This document shows positions 8,907 to 18,434 of a DNA stretch of 51,926 nucleotides, one piece after another. Source of the stretch: Chthonomonadales bacterium (GTDB taxonomy: Bacteria > Armatimonadota > Chthonomonadetes > Chthonomonadales > CAJBBX01); contig JABWBA010000015.1 in the NCBI GenBank assembly GCA_013360745.1, positions 1 to 51,926 of the forward strand. Direction: 5' to 3'. The number at the start of each line of letters is the position of its first letter. Within the stretch, counting starts at the first letter, position 1. A program made the translations under genes and the position numbers. The notes below the pieces were generated by a model. The model was not told the DNA's origin and ran no database searches. It saw only the letters and a program-made list of their open reading frames with translations.

Positions 8907-9814
8907 CGGACCGTCGCGGCAGCGCCCGCGCACGACGGGACTTCTGGACGGGCATCGCCTTCATTTCGCCGTGGCTGGTCGGGTTCTTCGCCCTGACGCT
9001 CTACCCCATTTTAGCCTCGCTCTACTACAGCTTCTGCGAGTATCGGGTGCTGACGCCGCCCCGCTGGGTGGGGCTGCGCAACTACGTCGAGCTCTTCACC
9101 GACCACGACTACTTCCTGCCCAGCCTCGCGAACACGGCGTTCATGTTCATCGAACTCCCGATCGCGCTGGCCATCTCGGTCGGGATCGCCCTGCTGCTGA
9201 ACCGGAGGATTCCGGGCATCGCCCTGTTCCGAACCCTCTACTACCTCCCGTCCGTCGTCCCGACCGTCGCGGCGTCGATCCTCTGGCTATGGCTCCTGAA
9301 CCCTGAGTACGGACTGGTGAACCAGTCGCTCCGATGGCTGCACATCCCGACGACGGAGTGGCTGCAGAGTCCGCTATGGTCCAAACCGGCCTTCATCGTC
9401 CTCGATCTCTGGATGATCGGCGGAGGGATCGTGATCTATCTGGCGGCGCTCCAGGGCGTGCCGGAACACCTCTACGAGGCGGCCGAGCTCGACGGAGCCT
9501 CGCCCTGGCGGCGCACCTGGCACATCACCCTGCCGAGCATCTCGCCGGTCATCTTTTTCAACCTCATCCTCGGGGTCATCGGCACGTTTCAGTACTTCAC
9601 CCAGGCGTTCTTGATGACGGGTGTGCCGCCCGGCGGTCCGGCGAACTCGACCCTGTTCTACGCGCTCTACCTGTTCCAGAACGCGTTCACCTATTTCCGC
9701 ATGGGGTATGCCTCGGCGATGGCGTGGGTGCTGTTCCTGCTGACCCTGGCGGCGACGCTTCTGATCTTTCGATCCTCGGCCCGATGGGTCTATTACGAGG
9801 GCGATACGACCTGA
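8903..9814 (+). CDS. ABC sugar transporter permease, MalF/UgpA type (first copy)
   Basis: 303 residues with six predicted membrane helices. It is an inner-membrane permease of a carbohydrate-uptake-1 ABC importer. The cytoplasmic EAA loop that docks the ATPase is present (EAAELDGASPWRRTWHITLP, about 192-211). The N-terminus (FISPWLVGFFALTLYPI) and the FRTLYYLPSVVPTVAASI segment are of the MalF/UgpA class. The start ATG overlaps the dapF stop as ATGA. A second permease of the same class follows after 28 bp. No binding protein, ATPase or MalG-type permease lies in the window, so the transporter's other parts must be elsewhere. Confidence 0.9.
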   Translation: MTDRRGSARARRDFWTGIAFISPWLVGFFALTLYPILASLYYSFCEYRVLTPPRWVGLRNYVELFTDHDYFLPSLANTAFMFIELPIALAISVGIALLLNRRIPGIALFRTLYYLPSVVPTVAASILWLWLLNPEYGLVNQSLRWLHIPTTEWLQSPLWSKPAFIVLDLWMIGGGIVIYLAALQGVPEHLYEAAELDGASPWRRTWHITLPSISPVIFFNLILGVIGTFQYFTQAFLMTGVPPGGPANSTLFYALYLFQNAFTYFRMGYASAMAWVLFLLTLAATLLIFRSSARWVYYEGDTT

Positions 9815-9842
9815 CTCCGCCCATCGAACGGATGGTAGAATC

Positions 9843-10817
9843 GTGACCGTGAAGAACGAGGCTGCGCGAGATCGGCCGCGGGCCGGGGCGCTGGAGCGGA
9901 GGCATACGATCAACGGCCTCCTCTTTACATCGCCCGCCATTCTGAGCCTCGCCCTCCTCACCATCTATCCGCTGGCCGCCTCGCTCTACTACAGCTTCTG
10001 TTCCTATTCGGTCCTGAAGCCCCCGGAGTGGGTGGGGATCGGGAACTATCGGCTGATCTGGCGGGACCTTACCCACCGGGGCCTTCTCTACGAAGCGATC
10101 TGGAACACGGTCTACTACTCGGTCTTCGCCGTCCCGCTCGGCATCATCGCCGCCTTCCTGCTGGCGCTGCTCCTGAATCAGAAGGTCCGGGGGCAGGCCT
10201 TTTTCCGCACCCTCTTTTACGTTCCCTCCGTCGTGCCCGTGGTGGCCTCGTCGGTCCTCTGGCTCTGGCTGCTGAACCCCCAGTCCGGCCTGGTGAACCT
10301 GGCCGCGAAATGGACCGGCATCGAGGCGGCGATGGCCGGCCTCGGGTTCAAGACGCCCATCGGATGGCTGGCGGACCCGGCATGGTCGAAACCCGCCCTG
10401 ATCCTGATGAGCCTCTGGGGGGTGGGCAACTCGATGGTGATCTTCCTCGCGGGGCTCCAGGGCGTTCCCGCCGAGCTGTACGAAGCGGCCGATCTGGACG
10501 GGGCGAGCTCGGGTCAGAAGACCATCCACGTCACGCTGCCGCTGATGAGCCCCTACGTGCTCTTTATGCTGATCATGGGGCTGATCGGTTCGTTCCAGTA
10601 CTTCACCCAGGCGTGGGTAATGACGAACGGCACGGGCAGCCCGGCCAACTCGACGATGATGTACCCCATGTACCTGTTCCAGAACGCCTTCCAGTTCTTT
10701 AAAATGGGCTATGCTTGCGCGATGGCCTGGCTCATGTTCGTCGTGATCGTGGCAGCGACAGCCCTCGTCTTTCGGACTTCGGCCCGATTCGTCTATTACG
10801 GCGGTGACGCCCGATAG
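9843..10817 (+). CDS. ABC sugar transporter permease, MalF/UgpA type (second copy)
   Basis: 324 residues starting at GTG. It is closely similar in order and motifs to the preceding permease: LAASLYYSFCSYSVLKPPEW, FRTLFYVPSVVPVVASSV, the EAA loop EAADLDGASSGQKTIHVTLP, and a shared ending of the type ARFVYYGGD. Both are MalF-type rather than a MalF/MalG pair, so this looks like a tandem duplication whose products may form a heterodimer. The predicted topology is six helices. It ends 69 bp before the GH99-like gene and may share a transcript. The substrate is unknown; neighbouring glycosidases suggest a saccharide. Confidence 0.9.
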   Translation: MTVKNEAARDRPRAGALERRHTINGLLFTSPAILSLALLTIYPLAASLYYSFCSYSVLKPPEWVGIGNYRLIWRDLTHRGLLYEAIWNTVYYSVFAVPLGIIAAFLLALLLNQKVRGQAFFRTLFYVPSVVPVVASSVLWLWLLNPQSGLVNLAAKWTGIEAAMAGLGFKTPIGWLADPAWSKPALILMSLWGVGNSMVIFLAGLQGVPAELYEAADLDGASSGQKTIHVTLPLMSPYVLFMLIMGLIGSFQYFTQAWVMTNGTGSPANSTMMYPMYLFQNAFQFFKMGYACAMAWLMFVVIVAATALVFRTSARFVYYGGDAR

Positions 10818-10886
10818 GGGACGGCACGGGTCCGAGCCGCAGCCGTCCAGCGCCTTGCAACATCACAACCCGGGAGGTTCGGGATC

Positions 10887-12689
10887 ATGCTCACAATCGA
10901 GACGTGGGAGATCGCCGCTGCCCTCTTCAGCGCGCTCGTCTTCGGCTGTGTATCAGCGCGCGCGGACGCCCAATCGGACCGGCCGCTGCTGGGCTCCCCG
11001 TGGCCAGCCACCGACGCCCTCGGACGGAATCTGCCCGATGCCGCCGAGGTCGGCCCGGTGCGGCCGGATCGCTGGGTCGGCATCTTCTATTTTCTATGGC
11101 ACAACAATCCGGGCGGCGAAAGCCCGCACTGGAAGGGTCCGTACGATATCAACAAGATCCTCAAGGTCGAGCCCGACGCCCTGAGCAAACCGGAGTCGCC
11201 CTACTGGGGGCCGATCGGTATGTACCACTACTGGGGCGAACCGCTGTACGGCTACTACGAGAGCGACGATCCCTGGGTCCTGCGCCGTCATGCGCAGCTC
11301 CTCGCCGATGCGGGGATCGACACGCTGATCTTCGATACCACCAACGCGGTCACCTATACGCCGGTGTTCCTCAAGCTGTGCGAGGTGTTCAGCCAGGTCC
11401 GCGCGGAAGGAGGCAAGACACCGAGCATCTGCTTCATGGTCAACACCCGGGCGGGCGAGACCGCCCGGCGCATCTATCAGGACCTGTACCAGAAGGGGCT
11501 GTACCGGGACCTCTGGTTCCGATGGCAGGGCAAACCGCTGATGATCTGCGATCCGAAGGAGGCCGACGCCGAGCTCCGGGAGTTCTTCACTCTCCGCCGC
11601 GCCCACTGGCCGTTCGAGATGATCAATACGGTAAACGCATGGCACTGGGAAGCGGCCTATCCGCAGCCGTACGGGTATACGACCGATCCGGGCAGGGCCG
11701 AGATGGTCAACGTCTCGGTGGCCCAGAACCTGCGGATCAGCGATGGCAAGGTCACCAACATGAGCAACGGCGACGCTCGCGGTCGGAGTTTCCACGACGG
11801 CAAGCGGGACACCTCTCCGGGCTCGGTCGACCGGGGGCTGAACTTCGCGGAGCAATGGAAACGGGCCCACGAGCTGGATCCGCCCTTCGTAATGATCACC
11901 GGATGGAACGAATGGATCGCGGGCCGCTGGGGCGACCCGAAAGGCCCGCTGGTCTTCGTCGATCAGTTTGACCAGGAGCACAGCCGGGATATCGAGCCGG
12001 GCCAGTGCAGCCATGGAGACAACTACTACTGGCAGATGGTCGGCGAAATCCGGCGGTACAAGGGCGTCTCGCCGATACCGACATCGTCCGGCCCTGCGGC
12101 CATCCGCGTCGACGGCCGCTTCGAGGACTGGGGCAGGGTGGCGCCGGAATACATCGCGCACCAGGCCGGATCGGAGCCGCGGGACCACGCGGGGGCGGGA
12201 GGCACTCATTATCGGAACGATACCGGCCGCAACGACATCGTCCTGTGCAAAGTCGCTCGGGACCGACGCAACGTCTATTTCTACGTCCGGACACGGGAGC
12301 CCCTGACGGCCTGGAACTCGCCGAACTGGATGTGGCTGCTGATCCGGGTCGTGCGCGCCCCCGGCTCCGCCGCGCCTCCCGCCGACTGGGAGGGCTTCCA
12401 GTTCATCGCGAATCGCCAGCCCGGCTCCGCGCGAGAGACCTCGCTCGAACGGTGTCTGGGCGGTTGGCGGTGGGAACGCGCGGCATCGATCCGCTATGCG
12501 ACTGGGACCCGGGAGATGGAGCTGGCCATCCCCCGCAAGGCGCTGGGCCTGGCCGACGGCTCCGACGGTATCATCATCGAGTTCAAATGGATCGATAATG
12601 CGGCGGACCCGGGCAACCCGCTGGACCTGTATGTCAGCGGCGATACGGCCCCAGCCGCGCGCTTCCGCTACCGTTACGAATCCGACTAG
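10887..12689 (+). CDS. Secreted GH99/GH71-like glycosidase with C-terminal CBM9-like domain
   Basis: 600 residues. A hydrophobic leader (AAALFSALVFGCVSARA) precedes a TIM-barrel region of about residues 50-390 with VGIFYFLWHNN, ADAGIDTLIFDTTNA and MITGWNEWIAG. This pattern is seen in GH99-like and WbsX-like proteins. Residues about 405-600 form a carbohydrate-binding family 9-like beta-sandwich, beginning IRVDGRFEDWGRVAPEYI and containing VYFYVRTREPLT. The ATG at 10887 has GGGAGG upstream. The next gene begins 16 bp after the stop, suggesting one operon for two secreted glycosidases. An endo-acting role on an alpha-mannan- or glucan-like polymer is inferred from the GH99 and GH71 families only. 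Confidence 0.75.
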   Translation: MLTIETWEIAAALFSALVFGCVSARADAQSDRPLLGSPWPATDALGRNLPDAAEVGPVRPDRWVGIFYFLWHNNPGGESPHWKGPYDINKILKVEPDALSKPESPYWGPIGMYHYWGEPLYGYYESDDPWVLRRHAQLLADAGIDTLIFDTTNAVTYTPVFLKLCEVFSQVRAEGGKTPSICFMVNTRAGETARRIYQDLYQKGLYRDLWFRWQGKPLMICDPKEADAELREFFTLRRAHWPFEMINTVNAWHWEAAYPQPYGYTTDPGRAEMVNVSVAQNLRISDGKVTNMSNGDARGRSFHDGKRDTSPGSVDRGLNFAEQWKRAHELDPPFVMITGWNEWIAGRWGDPKGPLVFVDQFDQEHSRDIEPGQCSHGDNYYWQMVGEIRRYKGVSPIPTSSGPAAIRVDGRFEDWGRVAPEYIAHQAGSEPRDHAGAGGTHYRNDTGRNDIVLCKVARDRRNVYFYVRTREPLTAWNSPNWMWLLIRVVRAPGSAAPPADWEGFQFIANRQPGSARETSLERCLGGWRWERAASIRYATGTREMELAIPRKALGLADGSDGIIIEFKWIDNAADPGNPLDLYVSGDTAPAARFRYRYESD

Positions 12690-12705
12690 AACGGGGCACG
12701 AGGGT

Positions 12706-13941
12706 ATGGTGGGATTGAGCATGGCGCTCGTCGGAGCACTGACGCTCCTGACGCCGTCGGCCCAGGCGCAGCGCGATACCTACGGCGGCATCCGGAGCGT
12801 CGTCGGTCGACGGACGGGCTACTACCACGTCGAGAAGATCAGGGGGCGGTGGTGGATCATCACGCCCGGAGGGCACGGGTTCATCAGCAAGGGCGTCTGT
12901 CACATCGCCTATACGGCGGACCATGCCCCGACACTGGGGTATTCGCCCTACGGCCGGATCACGGAGGCGACGTACGGTACGGCCGAACGGTGGGCAGCCG
13001 CGACGGCCCGACGGCTGAAGGCCTGGGGTTTCAACACCGTGGGCGCATGGTCCAGTCCGGAAATGCATACGCAGGCGATGGCCTATGCGCCGATTCTGAA
13101 CATCGCGGCGAGCCTCGAAAAGGACCTCTGGCTCAAAGGGGGCGTCGTCGACGTCTTCGCACCCGCCTTCGAGGCCGGAGCGAGGAAGCTGGCCATGGAG
13201 CGATGCCGCCCGCTCCGACAGGACCCGTGGGTGCTGGGCTACTTCACCGATAACGAACTGCGATGGGGGCCCGATTGGCGATCCCACGAGACCCTGCTCG
13301 ACACGTTCCTGAAGATGCCGGCCGATTCCCCCGGGCGCCGGCGAGCCGAGGCGTTTCTGAAACGCCGCAAATCCAGCGGCCCGCCGACGGACGCCGACGC
13401 TTCGGCCTTCCTCGGCCTCGTCGCGGAACGGTACTTCAAGGTCTGTCGCGACGCCATCAAAGCGGCCGATCCGAACCATATGATCATCGGCTGTCGATTC
13501 GGAGGCTACGCTCCGGACGCCGTGCTGCAGGGGCTGCGACGATATGTGGACGTGATCTCCTATAATGACTACGGCTTCGTGCCGCCGGTCTGGACGCTGG
13601 ATCGGATCGCCACCACAACGGGACGCCCTTTGATGCTCACGGAGTTTTCCTTCAAAGCCAGGGACAGCGGCCTGCCCAACACAAGGGGCGCCGGACTGCC
13701 CGTCGAGACGCAGAACGACCGCGCGGACCGGTTCGAAGGCTATGTGACCGCGCTCATGAAGCGGGCTGACTGCGTGGGTTATCACTGGTTCGAATGGTGC
13801 GACGAGCCGAAGGAGGGACGCTTCGACGGCGAGAACAGCAACTACGGGCTGGTCCGTATCGACGATACGCCGTGGGAGGTAATAACGGCGCGTATGACCG
13901 CGGTGAACGACGGAGTCGAGGCCATCCATGCGGGGCGGTAG
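12706..13941 (+). CDS. Secreted GH50-like (beta-agarase-type) glycosidase
   Basis: 411 residues with a short signal peptide (MALVGALTLLTPSAQAQ). The order of motifs follows GH50 agarases: WWIITPGGHGFISKGV at the front, then LGYFTDNELRWG with the likely acid/base glutamate, then MLTEFSF with the likely nucleophile, and YHWFEWCDEPKEGRFDGEN near the end. The ATG at 12706 is chosen because the leader begins there; ATG 12721 is also possible. The last 14 bp overlap the start of the M23 fusion gene. Agar itself is an uncertain substrate: distant relatives are common in non-marine bacteria. Confidence 0.75.
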   Translation: MVGLSMALVGALTLLTPSAQAQRDTYGGIRSVVGRRTGYYHVEKIRGRWWIITPGGHGFISKGVCHIAYTADHAPTLGYSPYGRITEATYGTAERWAAATARRLKAWGFNTVGAWSSPEMHTQAMAYAPILNIAASLEKDLWLKGGVVDVFAPAFEAGARKLAMERCRPLRQDPWVLGYFTDNELRWGPDWRSHETLLDTFLKMPADSPGRRRAEAFLKRRKSSGPPTDADASAFLGLVAERYFKVCRDAIKAADPNHMIIGCRFGGYAPDAVLQGLRRYVDVISYNDYGFVPPVWTLDRIATTTGRPLMLTEFSFKARDSGLPNTRGAGLPVETQNDRADRFEGYVTALMKRADCVGYHWFEWCDEPKEGRFDGENSNYGLVRIDDTPWEVITARMTAVNDGVEAIHAGR

Positions 13942-15607
13942 ACGACTCGTGAAGCCTGGCGGATTGGTCTCCGGCGTTGTGGTCGGTCTGATGCTCGCGG
14001 CCAGCATCGCAGGGGCATGGACTCGAGAGGCGCCGTCGGAGAAGGGCCTCGTCGCCGCGCTCGCCCGTTCGGGCGATGCCGCGCAGCTCCTCCTGCTCGA
14101 TTCGGCGGGGCGCGTCGTCAGGGCTGGCGAGTTCAAGCCCGGTCGGGTGTTCTGGTCCTCCGACGGCCGCCGCCTGGCCATCGCGGCAGGCGCCGAGGGA
14201 TCGCGGGGGCCGCTATGGATCGTCGATACCTTCCATCCCGACACAGCCTGGATGGTGCACCCTCAGGCGTCCGGCCCAGCGTGGTCGCCGGACGGACGGC
14301 AGCTCGCCTTCGCCGGACCGGACGGCATCATGATCGGCGATCTCGCCGCGCGCGCCGTTACGCCCTTGAGGGGCGCAGAGCGGGGATATGCGCCGTCGTG
14401 GGAACCCGGGGCCGCCGCTCTGGTCTTCGCCCGGGCCTCGGGCAATGCCGGCTCCGTCTGGCGCGTCCCGGCATCCGGCGGGACGCCGGAGCGCCTGGCG
14501 ATGTGCGCCCGTCCGCTGGCGCTGGCGTGGTCGCCCTTCCATGACAAGCTCGCTGTCCTGGAATCCGACCCCGAGCGGATGGCGACGCCTCGTCTGTCGA
14601 TCTTTGCCCGAAGCTCCGCCGGTCTTGCCAGCCCGATCAATGTCCAGGGGACGGCGATTCGCTGGAGCCGCGACGGCGAGACTGTGTTCGTCCGGGATGG
14701 CCGCGACCTCCGATGCATCCGCCCCACGGCGCGCAGCGTCACCGAGGTCGGCGCCTCAGCCGGTTCCATAGTTCTGGAGGACCGCGAGACCGATGCCACT
14801 CTGCTGCTCCGGCCGAAGGGCGGCTCTCTGGAGCTGGCTGCGATCGGACAGAGCGACGCCCGAACCCTCGGTTCACTTCCGGACGGCGCCGTCCTGATCG
14901 ATGCCGATTGGAGCCGGTCGGCGGCATTGGCGGAAGCCATTGCGTCGGCGACGCCGCCCCGCCCGCCTGCCGCGCCGACCCCGGTCACGATTGTTCAACA
15001 TCCGCAGGCGGTCACCGACCCGCCCCTACGGGCTCAGACCGGCGGCTCTGAGGAGCCTGAGGCGCCCATCGTACCGCCGATCATGCCGCCGCACGTGAGC
15101 CCGATGATCTTCCCGGTATGCGGCGGCGCCCAATGGTCCGACTCCTACGGCGCAGCGCGGGACGGCGGCCGCAGACAACACCGGGGACAGGACCTGATGG
15201 CCCCGAAGATGCGCCCCGTCGTGGCGGCCTTCGACGGCTCGATCGTCCTCCGACAGGCGTCCAGCCCGGGAGGGCATCACTGGTTGATGCTGATCGGGGA
15301 TAACGGTTGGACCGCCTACTACATGCATCTGAACAACGATACGCCCGGCACGGATGACGGCATGGCGAGCCTCGACAAGGTCTACGCCCCCGGCTTGATG
15401 ACCGGCGCCCGAGTTCGGGCGGGCGAGCTGCTCGGCTTTGTCGGCGACAGCGGCAACGCAGAGGAGACCGCGCCGCACCTGCATTTCGAGCTGATGTGGA
15501 CCGCTACGGGCGCATTCGTCAATCCGCGCGATTCGCTGAAAGGCGCCACATCGATTCAGGCGCCGCTGCAGGGGCGGTCCCTGTCCACAGGCTCGTCGGG
15601 GCCATGA
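13928..15607 (+). CDS. Beta-propeller/M23 metallopeptidase fusion protein
   Basis: 559 residues. A leader (SGVVVGLMLAASIAGA) precedes a TolB-like beta-propeller of about residues 40-330 with the repeated motif AWSPDGRQLAFAG. A proline-rich linker follows (about 340-395) and then an M23/LytM peptidase domain. The zinc ligands are complete: HRGQD gives H418 and D422, and HLHFE gives H517 with H519 as partner. An active peptidoglycan or peptide endopeptidase of the envelope is likely. The joining of a propeller to LytM in this order is uncommon. The start overlaps the preceding gene by 14 bp, and the gene converges with the Gfo/Idh gene 80 bp downstream. Confidence 0.85.
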   Translation: MRGGRRLVKPGGLVSGVVVGLMLAASIAGAWTREAPSEKGLVAALARSGDAAQLLLLDSAGRVVRAGEFKPGRVFWSSDGRRLAIAAGAEGSRGPLWIVDTFHPDTAWMVHPQASGPAWSPDGRQLAFAGPDGIMIGDLAARAVTPLRGAERGYAPSWEPGAAALVFARASGNAGSVWRVPASGGTPERLAMCARPLALAWSPFHDKLAVLESDPERMATPRLSIFARSSAGLASPINVQGTAIRWSRDGETVFVRDGRDLRCIRPTARSVTEVGASAGSIVLEDRETDATLLLRPKGGSLELAAIGQSDARTLGSLPDGAVLIDADWSRSAALAEAIASATPPRPPAAPTPVTIVQHPQAVTDPPLRAQTGGSEEPEAPIVPPIMPPHVSPMIFPVCGGAQWSDSYGAARDGGRRQHRGQDLMAPKMRPVVAAFDGSIVLRQASSPGGHHWLMLIGDNGWTAYYMHLNNDTPGTDDGMASLDKVYAPGLMTGARVRAGELLGFVGDSGNAEETAPHLHFELMWTATGAFVNPRDSLKGATSIQAPLQGRSLSTGSSGP

Positions 15608-15687
15608 TCTCCCGGAGCGCCCCCTCCCGGAGCCTTCTCATGGCCGGGAAGAGGCGCGTCCGCAAGGTCGATAGGGTACCGCGAAGC

Positions 15688-16848
15688 TTACGCCTCGGGT
15701 TTCTCCCAGGCGCGAGAGGCCGAGGATTTCTCGACCGCTTCAAGGACCGCCTGATTCCGAACCCCATCAACCCAGTTGGGCGAGGCGGGCTTGCCCGCAG
15801 CCAGCGAATCTAACAGTTCCTTCAGCAGGTTTGTGAACGTGTGCTCGTAGCCGATGATGTGCGCGATCGGCCAGTAGTCGCCGGTAAAGGGGTGACAGCC
15901 GTCGGTCGTCTGGACCAATCGGAAACCGCGGGTCTCGGGCGGATCCGCATCGAAGTAGACTTCGAGCTCGTTCATCCGCTCGAGATTGAAGACGAGGCTC
16001 CCCTTGCTGCCGTTGATCTCCCAGCGCTGATGGTTCTTCCGGCCGGCGCAGAATCGGCTCGCCTCGAAGGTCCCGACCGCGCCGTTGGCGAAGCGAGCCA
16101 TGAAGATCGAACTATCGTCCACGGTGACGTCCGCCATCTCATCGGAGGCCTTGCCGCCCAGACGATCATCAATCTCGGCCAGCCTCGGTCGCTGCTTGAC
16201 GAATGTATCGAGCATGCCGCTGACCTCGCCGATCTCGCCGACAAGCCAGCGCGCGACATCGATCAGGTGGGCCGCGAGGTCGCCATGGGAGCCGGAGCCG
16301 GCCACATCCTTATCGAGCCGCCAGACGACGGGGAAGCTCGGATCGAGGATCCAATCCTGCAGATAGACCCCGCGGAAGTGGTAGATATGGCCGATCCGCC
16401 CCTGATCGATCAGCCTCTTGGCCATCGACACCGCCGGAGCGTATCGGTAGTTGTGACAGATGGCATGCGTGATGCCCGCCGCTTCAGCGGTCGCGAGCAT
16501 ATCACGGGCATCGGCCAGATTGGTCGCGAGGGGTTTCTCGCAGAGGACCGTCTTGCCGCATCGCGCAGCGGCGCCGGCGATGAGCGCATGGCTGTTGTTG
16601 GCCGTCGTGACGTCGACGACGTCGATATCCGATCGATTGATCACATCCTCGTAGTTGGTGGCGTATTCGTCCCAGCCGTATTTGTCCCGCGCCGCCCGAA
16701 CCTTGTCTTCGTTTCGCCCGCAGATCACCTTCAAAACGGGTTCATACGGGGTATCGAAGAACCGGGCGACCTGGCGCCAGGCGTTGCTGTGGGCCTTGCC
16801 CATGAACGAGTAACCGATCAGAGCGATATTGAGAGGACGTTTCGCCAT
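15688..16848 (-). CDS. Gfo/Idh/MocA family NAD(P)-dependent oxidoreductase
   Basis: 386 residues with an N-terminal Rossmann fold (LNIALIGYSFMGKAHSNAW) and the family's lysine motif in CEKPLATN (about residues 97-104). The C-terminal beta-sheet domain contains GSHGDLAAHLIDVARW, which carries the catalytic-type aspartate and histidine. Such enzymes oxidise or epimerise inositols, sugars or sugar acids in the cytoplasm. AAGGAGG lies seven to nine bases before the ATG. It follows the PQQ-repeat lipoprotein on the same strand after a 130-bp gap. The substrate is not predictable. Confidence 0.9.
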   Translation of the reverse strand: MAKRPLNIALIGYSFMGKAHSNAWRQVARFFDTPYEPVLKVICGRNEDKVRAARDKYGWDEYATNYEDVINRSDIDVVDVTTANNSHALIAGAAARCGKTVLCEKPLATNLADARDMLATAEAAGITHAICHNYRYAPAVSMAKRLIDQGRIGHIYHFRGVYLQDWILDPSFPVVWRLDKDVAGSGSHGDLAAHLIDVARWLVGEIGEVSGMLDTFVKQRPRLAEIDDRLGGKASDEMADVTVDDSSIFMARFANGAVGTFEASRFCAGRKNHQRWEINGSKGSLVFNLERMNELEVYFDADPPETRGFRLVQTTDGCHPFTGDYWPIAHIIGYEHTFTNLLKELLDSLAAGKPASPNWVDGVRNQAVLEAVEKSSASRAWEKPEA

Positions 16849-16978
16849 ACTGTGGCCTCCTTACTGGTGTCCCATAGGGATCGTCAAGCCTCCGTCGCGG
16901 GGCTACTCAGGTTTCTGCGCGCCCCCGGAAACTCCTGCCCGTGTCCGCACTTGTCCGTCGCGGACGACGGTCCATCCG

Positions 16979-18256
16979 CTATTTCAGATCAAAGCAGGCG
17001 ATACTCTGTTTGTTCCGAACGATCAACCGTCCCTGCGCGACCACCGGCGCCGTCCAGCTCTGACCGCCCAGAGGGGTGAAGCGGCCCAGTTCCTTGTAAC
17101 CGTCGGCCGAAGCGCTGACCATGACGCAGGCGCCCGTCCGCCCATCCATCGCGATCAGAACGCCATCCACGAGCATCAGCCCCCCTTTCTCAAACCCGGA
17201 CTGCTTCCACATCAGCGAGCCGGTCTTGGGATCGATGCAGACGAGATTGCCCGGATCTCCGATGCCGTAGATCATCCCCTGATAGAGGAGCGGCGAGTTG
17301 AAATGGGAGATCAGATTCCGATTCTGCCAGCGCAGCGCGGCGCCGTTCGGGCCCACATCGACCAGTCCGCAGCCCCGGCCGTAGTTCGATGTGATGAAGA
17401 CCGTATTGCCGATCACCAGCGGTGTGGCCGCATTGACGTCATAATCCGTGTTCCAACCCGCGCTCCAGAGAGCCCGTCCGGAGGAGGCGTCCACGCCCAT
17501 GACCGCCTTGGCAGTGAAGGCGACATACTGTTTGACTCCGTTGATCGTCGCCGTCACGGGCGTCGCATAACCGGCCTGGACGTCGCCGCCGCCCTGAAGG
17601 ATCGTCGCGCCGGTGTCTTTGTTGAGGGCGACGATCGCCGCGTTCTGACCGCCCGGCGCAAGGACGATCCGGTCGCCGTCGAGGATCGGCGAGCCGGCGA
17701 GGTCCCAGCCCGGCCGCTGGGTGCCAAACTCCCGGACCATGTCGCGCGACCAGACGAGCTTGCCCGTCTTCTCGTCCAGACAGTTGACGATGCCCAGCCG
17801 ACTGATCGTGTAGACCTTGCCGCCAGCAATCAGCGGGGTCGAACGGGCGTACCCGTAGTTGGCTGAGGCCGTATCGGCGTACGCGTAGGTCCAGACATCG
17901 GCGCCGGTCTTCAGGTCGAGGGCCCGCACGATGTCCTTGTCGCCCGAATGGTCGATGATGTAGACCCGGCCGTTGGCGACCGATGGTCCCGCGTAGCCGT
18001 CATCGCTGAGGGCAACCTTCCAGAGGGGTTTGGGCGCACGCGAGGACCATTGTTTGTTGATCCCCTTCTCCGGCGAGATGCTGCTGGCGTTGGGACCGAG
18101 GAAGCGGGGCCAGTCGCTGCCGCCGCTGACCGGAGTCTGGGATGCGGCAGCCTGGCCTCCGGAGCCTACCGATGAAGCGGAGCCCGTAACGGACCGCCCG
18201 CACGCCGTCAGGCCGATCCCGAGGACCACGGCTGCGAGGACTGCGTGAAGTCGCAT
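16979..18256 (-). CDS. PQQ-type beta-propeller lipoprotein
   Basis: 425 residues from the ATG at 18256, preceded by CAGGAG at good spacing. A lipobox (LGIGLTAC) ends the signal peptide, so the protein is probably a lipid-anchored envelope protein. The body has the family entry WPRFLGPNASS and repeated blades of the type GRVYIIDHSGDKDIVRALDL and LVCIDPKTGSLMWKQ. The usual residues of PQQ alcohol dehydrogenases are not evident, so a structural or sensory propeller is more likely than an enzyme. It diverges from the GT9 gene over 178 bp. Confidence 0.85.
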   Translation of the reverse strand: MRLHAVLAAVVLGIGLTACGRSVTGSASSVGSGGQAAASQTPVSGGSDWPRFLGPNASSISPEKGINKQWSSRAPKPLWKVALSDDGYAGPSVANGRVYIIDHSGDKDIVRALDLKTGADVWTYAYADTASANYGYARSTPLIAGGKVYTISRLGIVNCLDEKTGKLVWSRDMVREFGTQRPGWDLAGSPILDGDRIVLAPGGQNAAIVALNKDTGATILQGGGDVQAGYATPVTATINGVKQYVAFTAKAVMGVDASSGRALWSAGWNTDYDVNAATPLVIGNTVFITSNYGRGCGLVDVGPNGAALRWQNRNLISHFNSPLLYQGMIYGIGDPGNLVCIDPKTGSLMWKQSGFEKGGLMLVDGVLIAMDGRTGACVMVSASADGYKELGRFTPLGGQSWTAPVVAQGRLIVRNKQSIACFDLK

Positions 18257-18434
18257 GATGCGCACTCCTGCTGGATTATTGATCATCCGTGCGCAGAGTC
18301 TACCAGACTTGCGGCAACAGCGTATCTTCCGGCGGGTTCCGAGCCGAAGGGCCGTTCGGTACGCTCACGAATCCGCTCTTCGATGGCATGAAGGGCAATC
18401 GTCGGGTAGAACGGAGGTTGAGATCCACCGCTCC

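Noticed and set aside
12634-14244. 536-residue minus-strand open frame
   Set aside because: Antisense to the GH50-like and M23 genes, with no recognisable domain.
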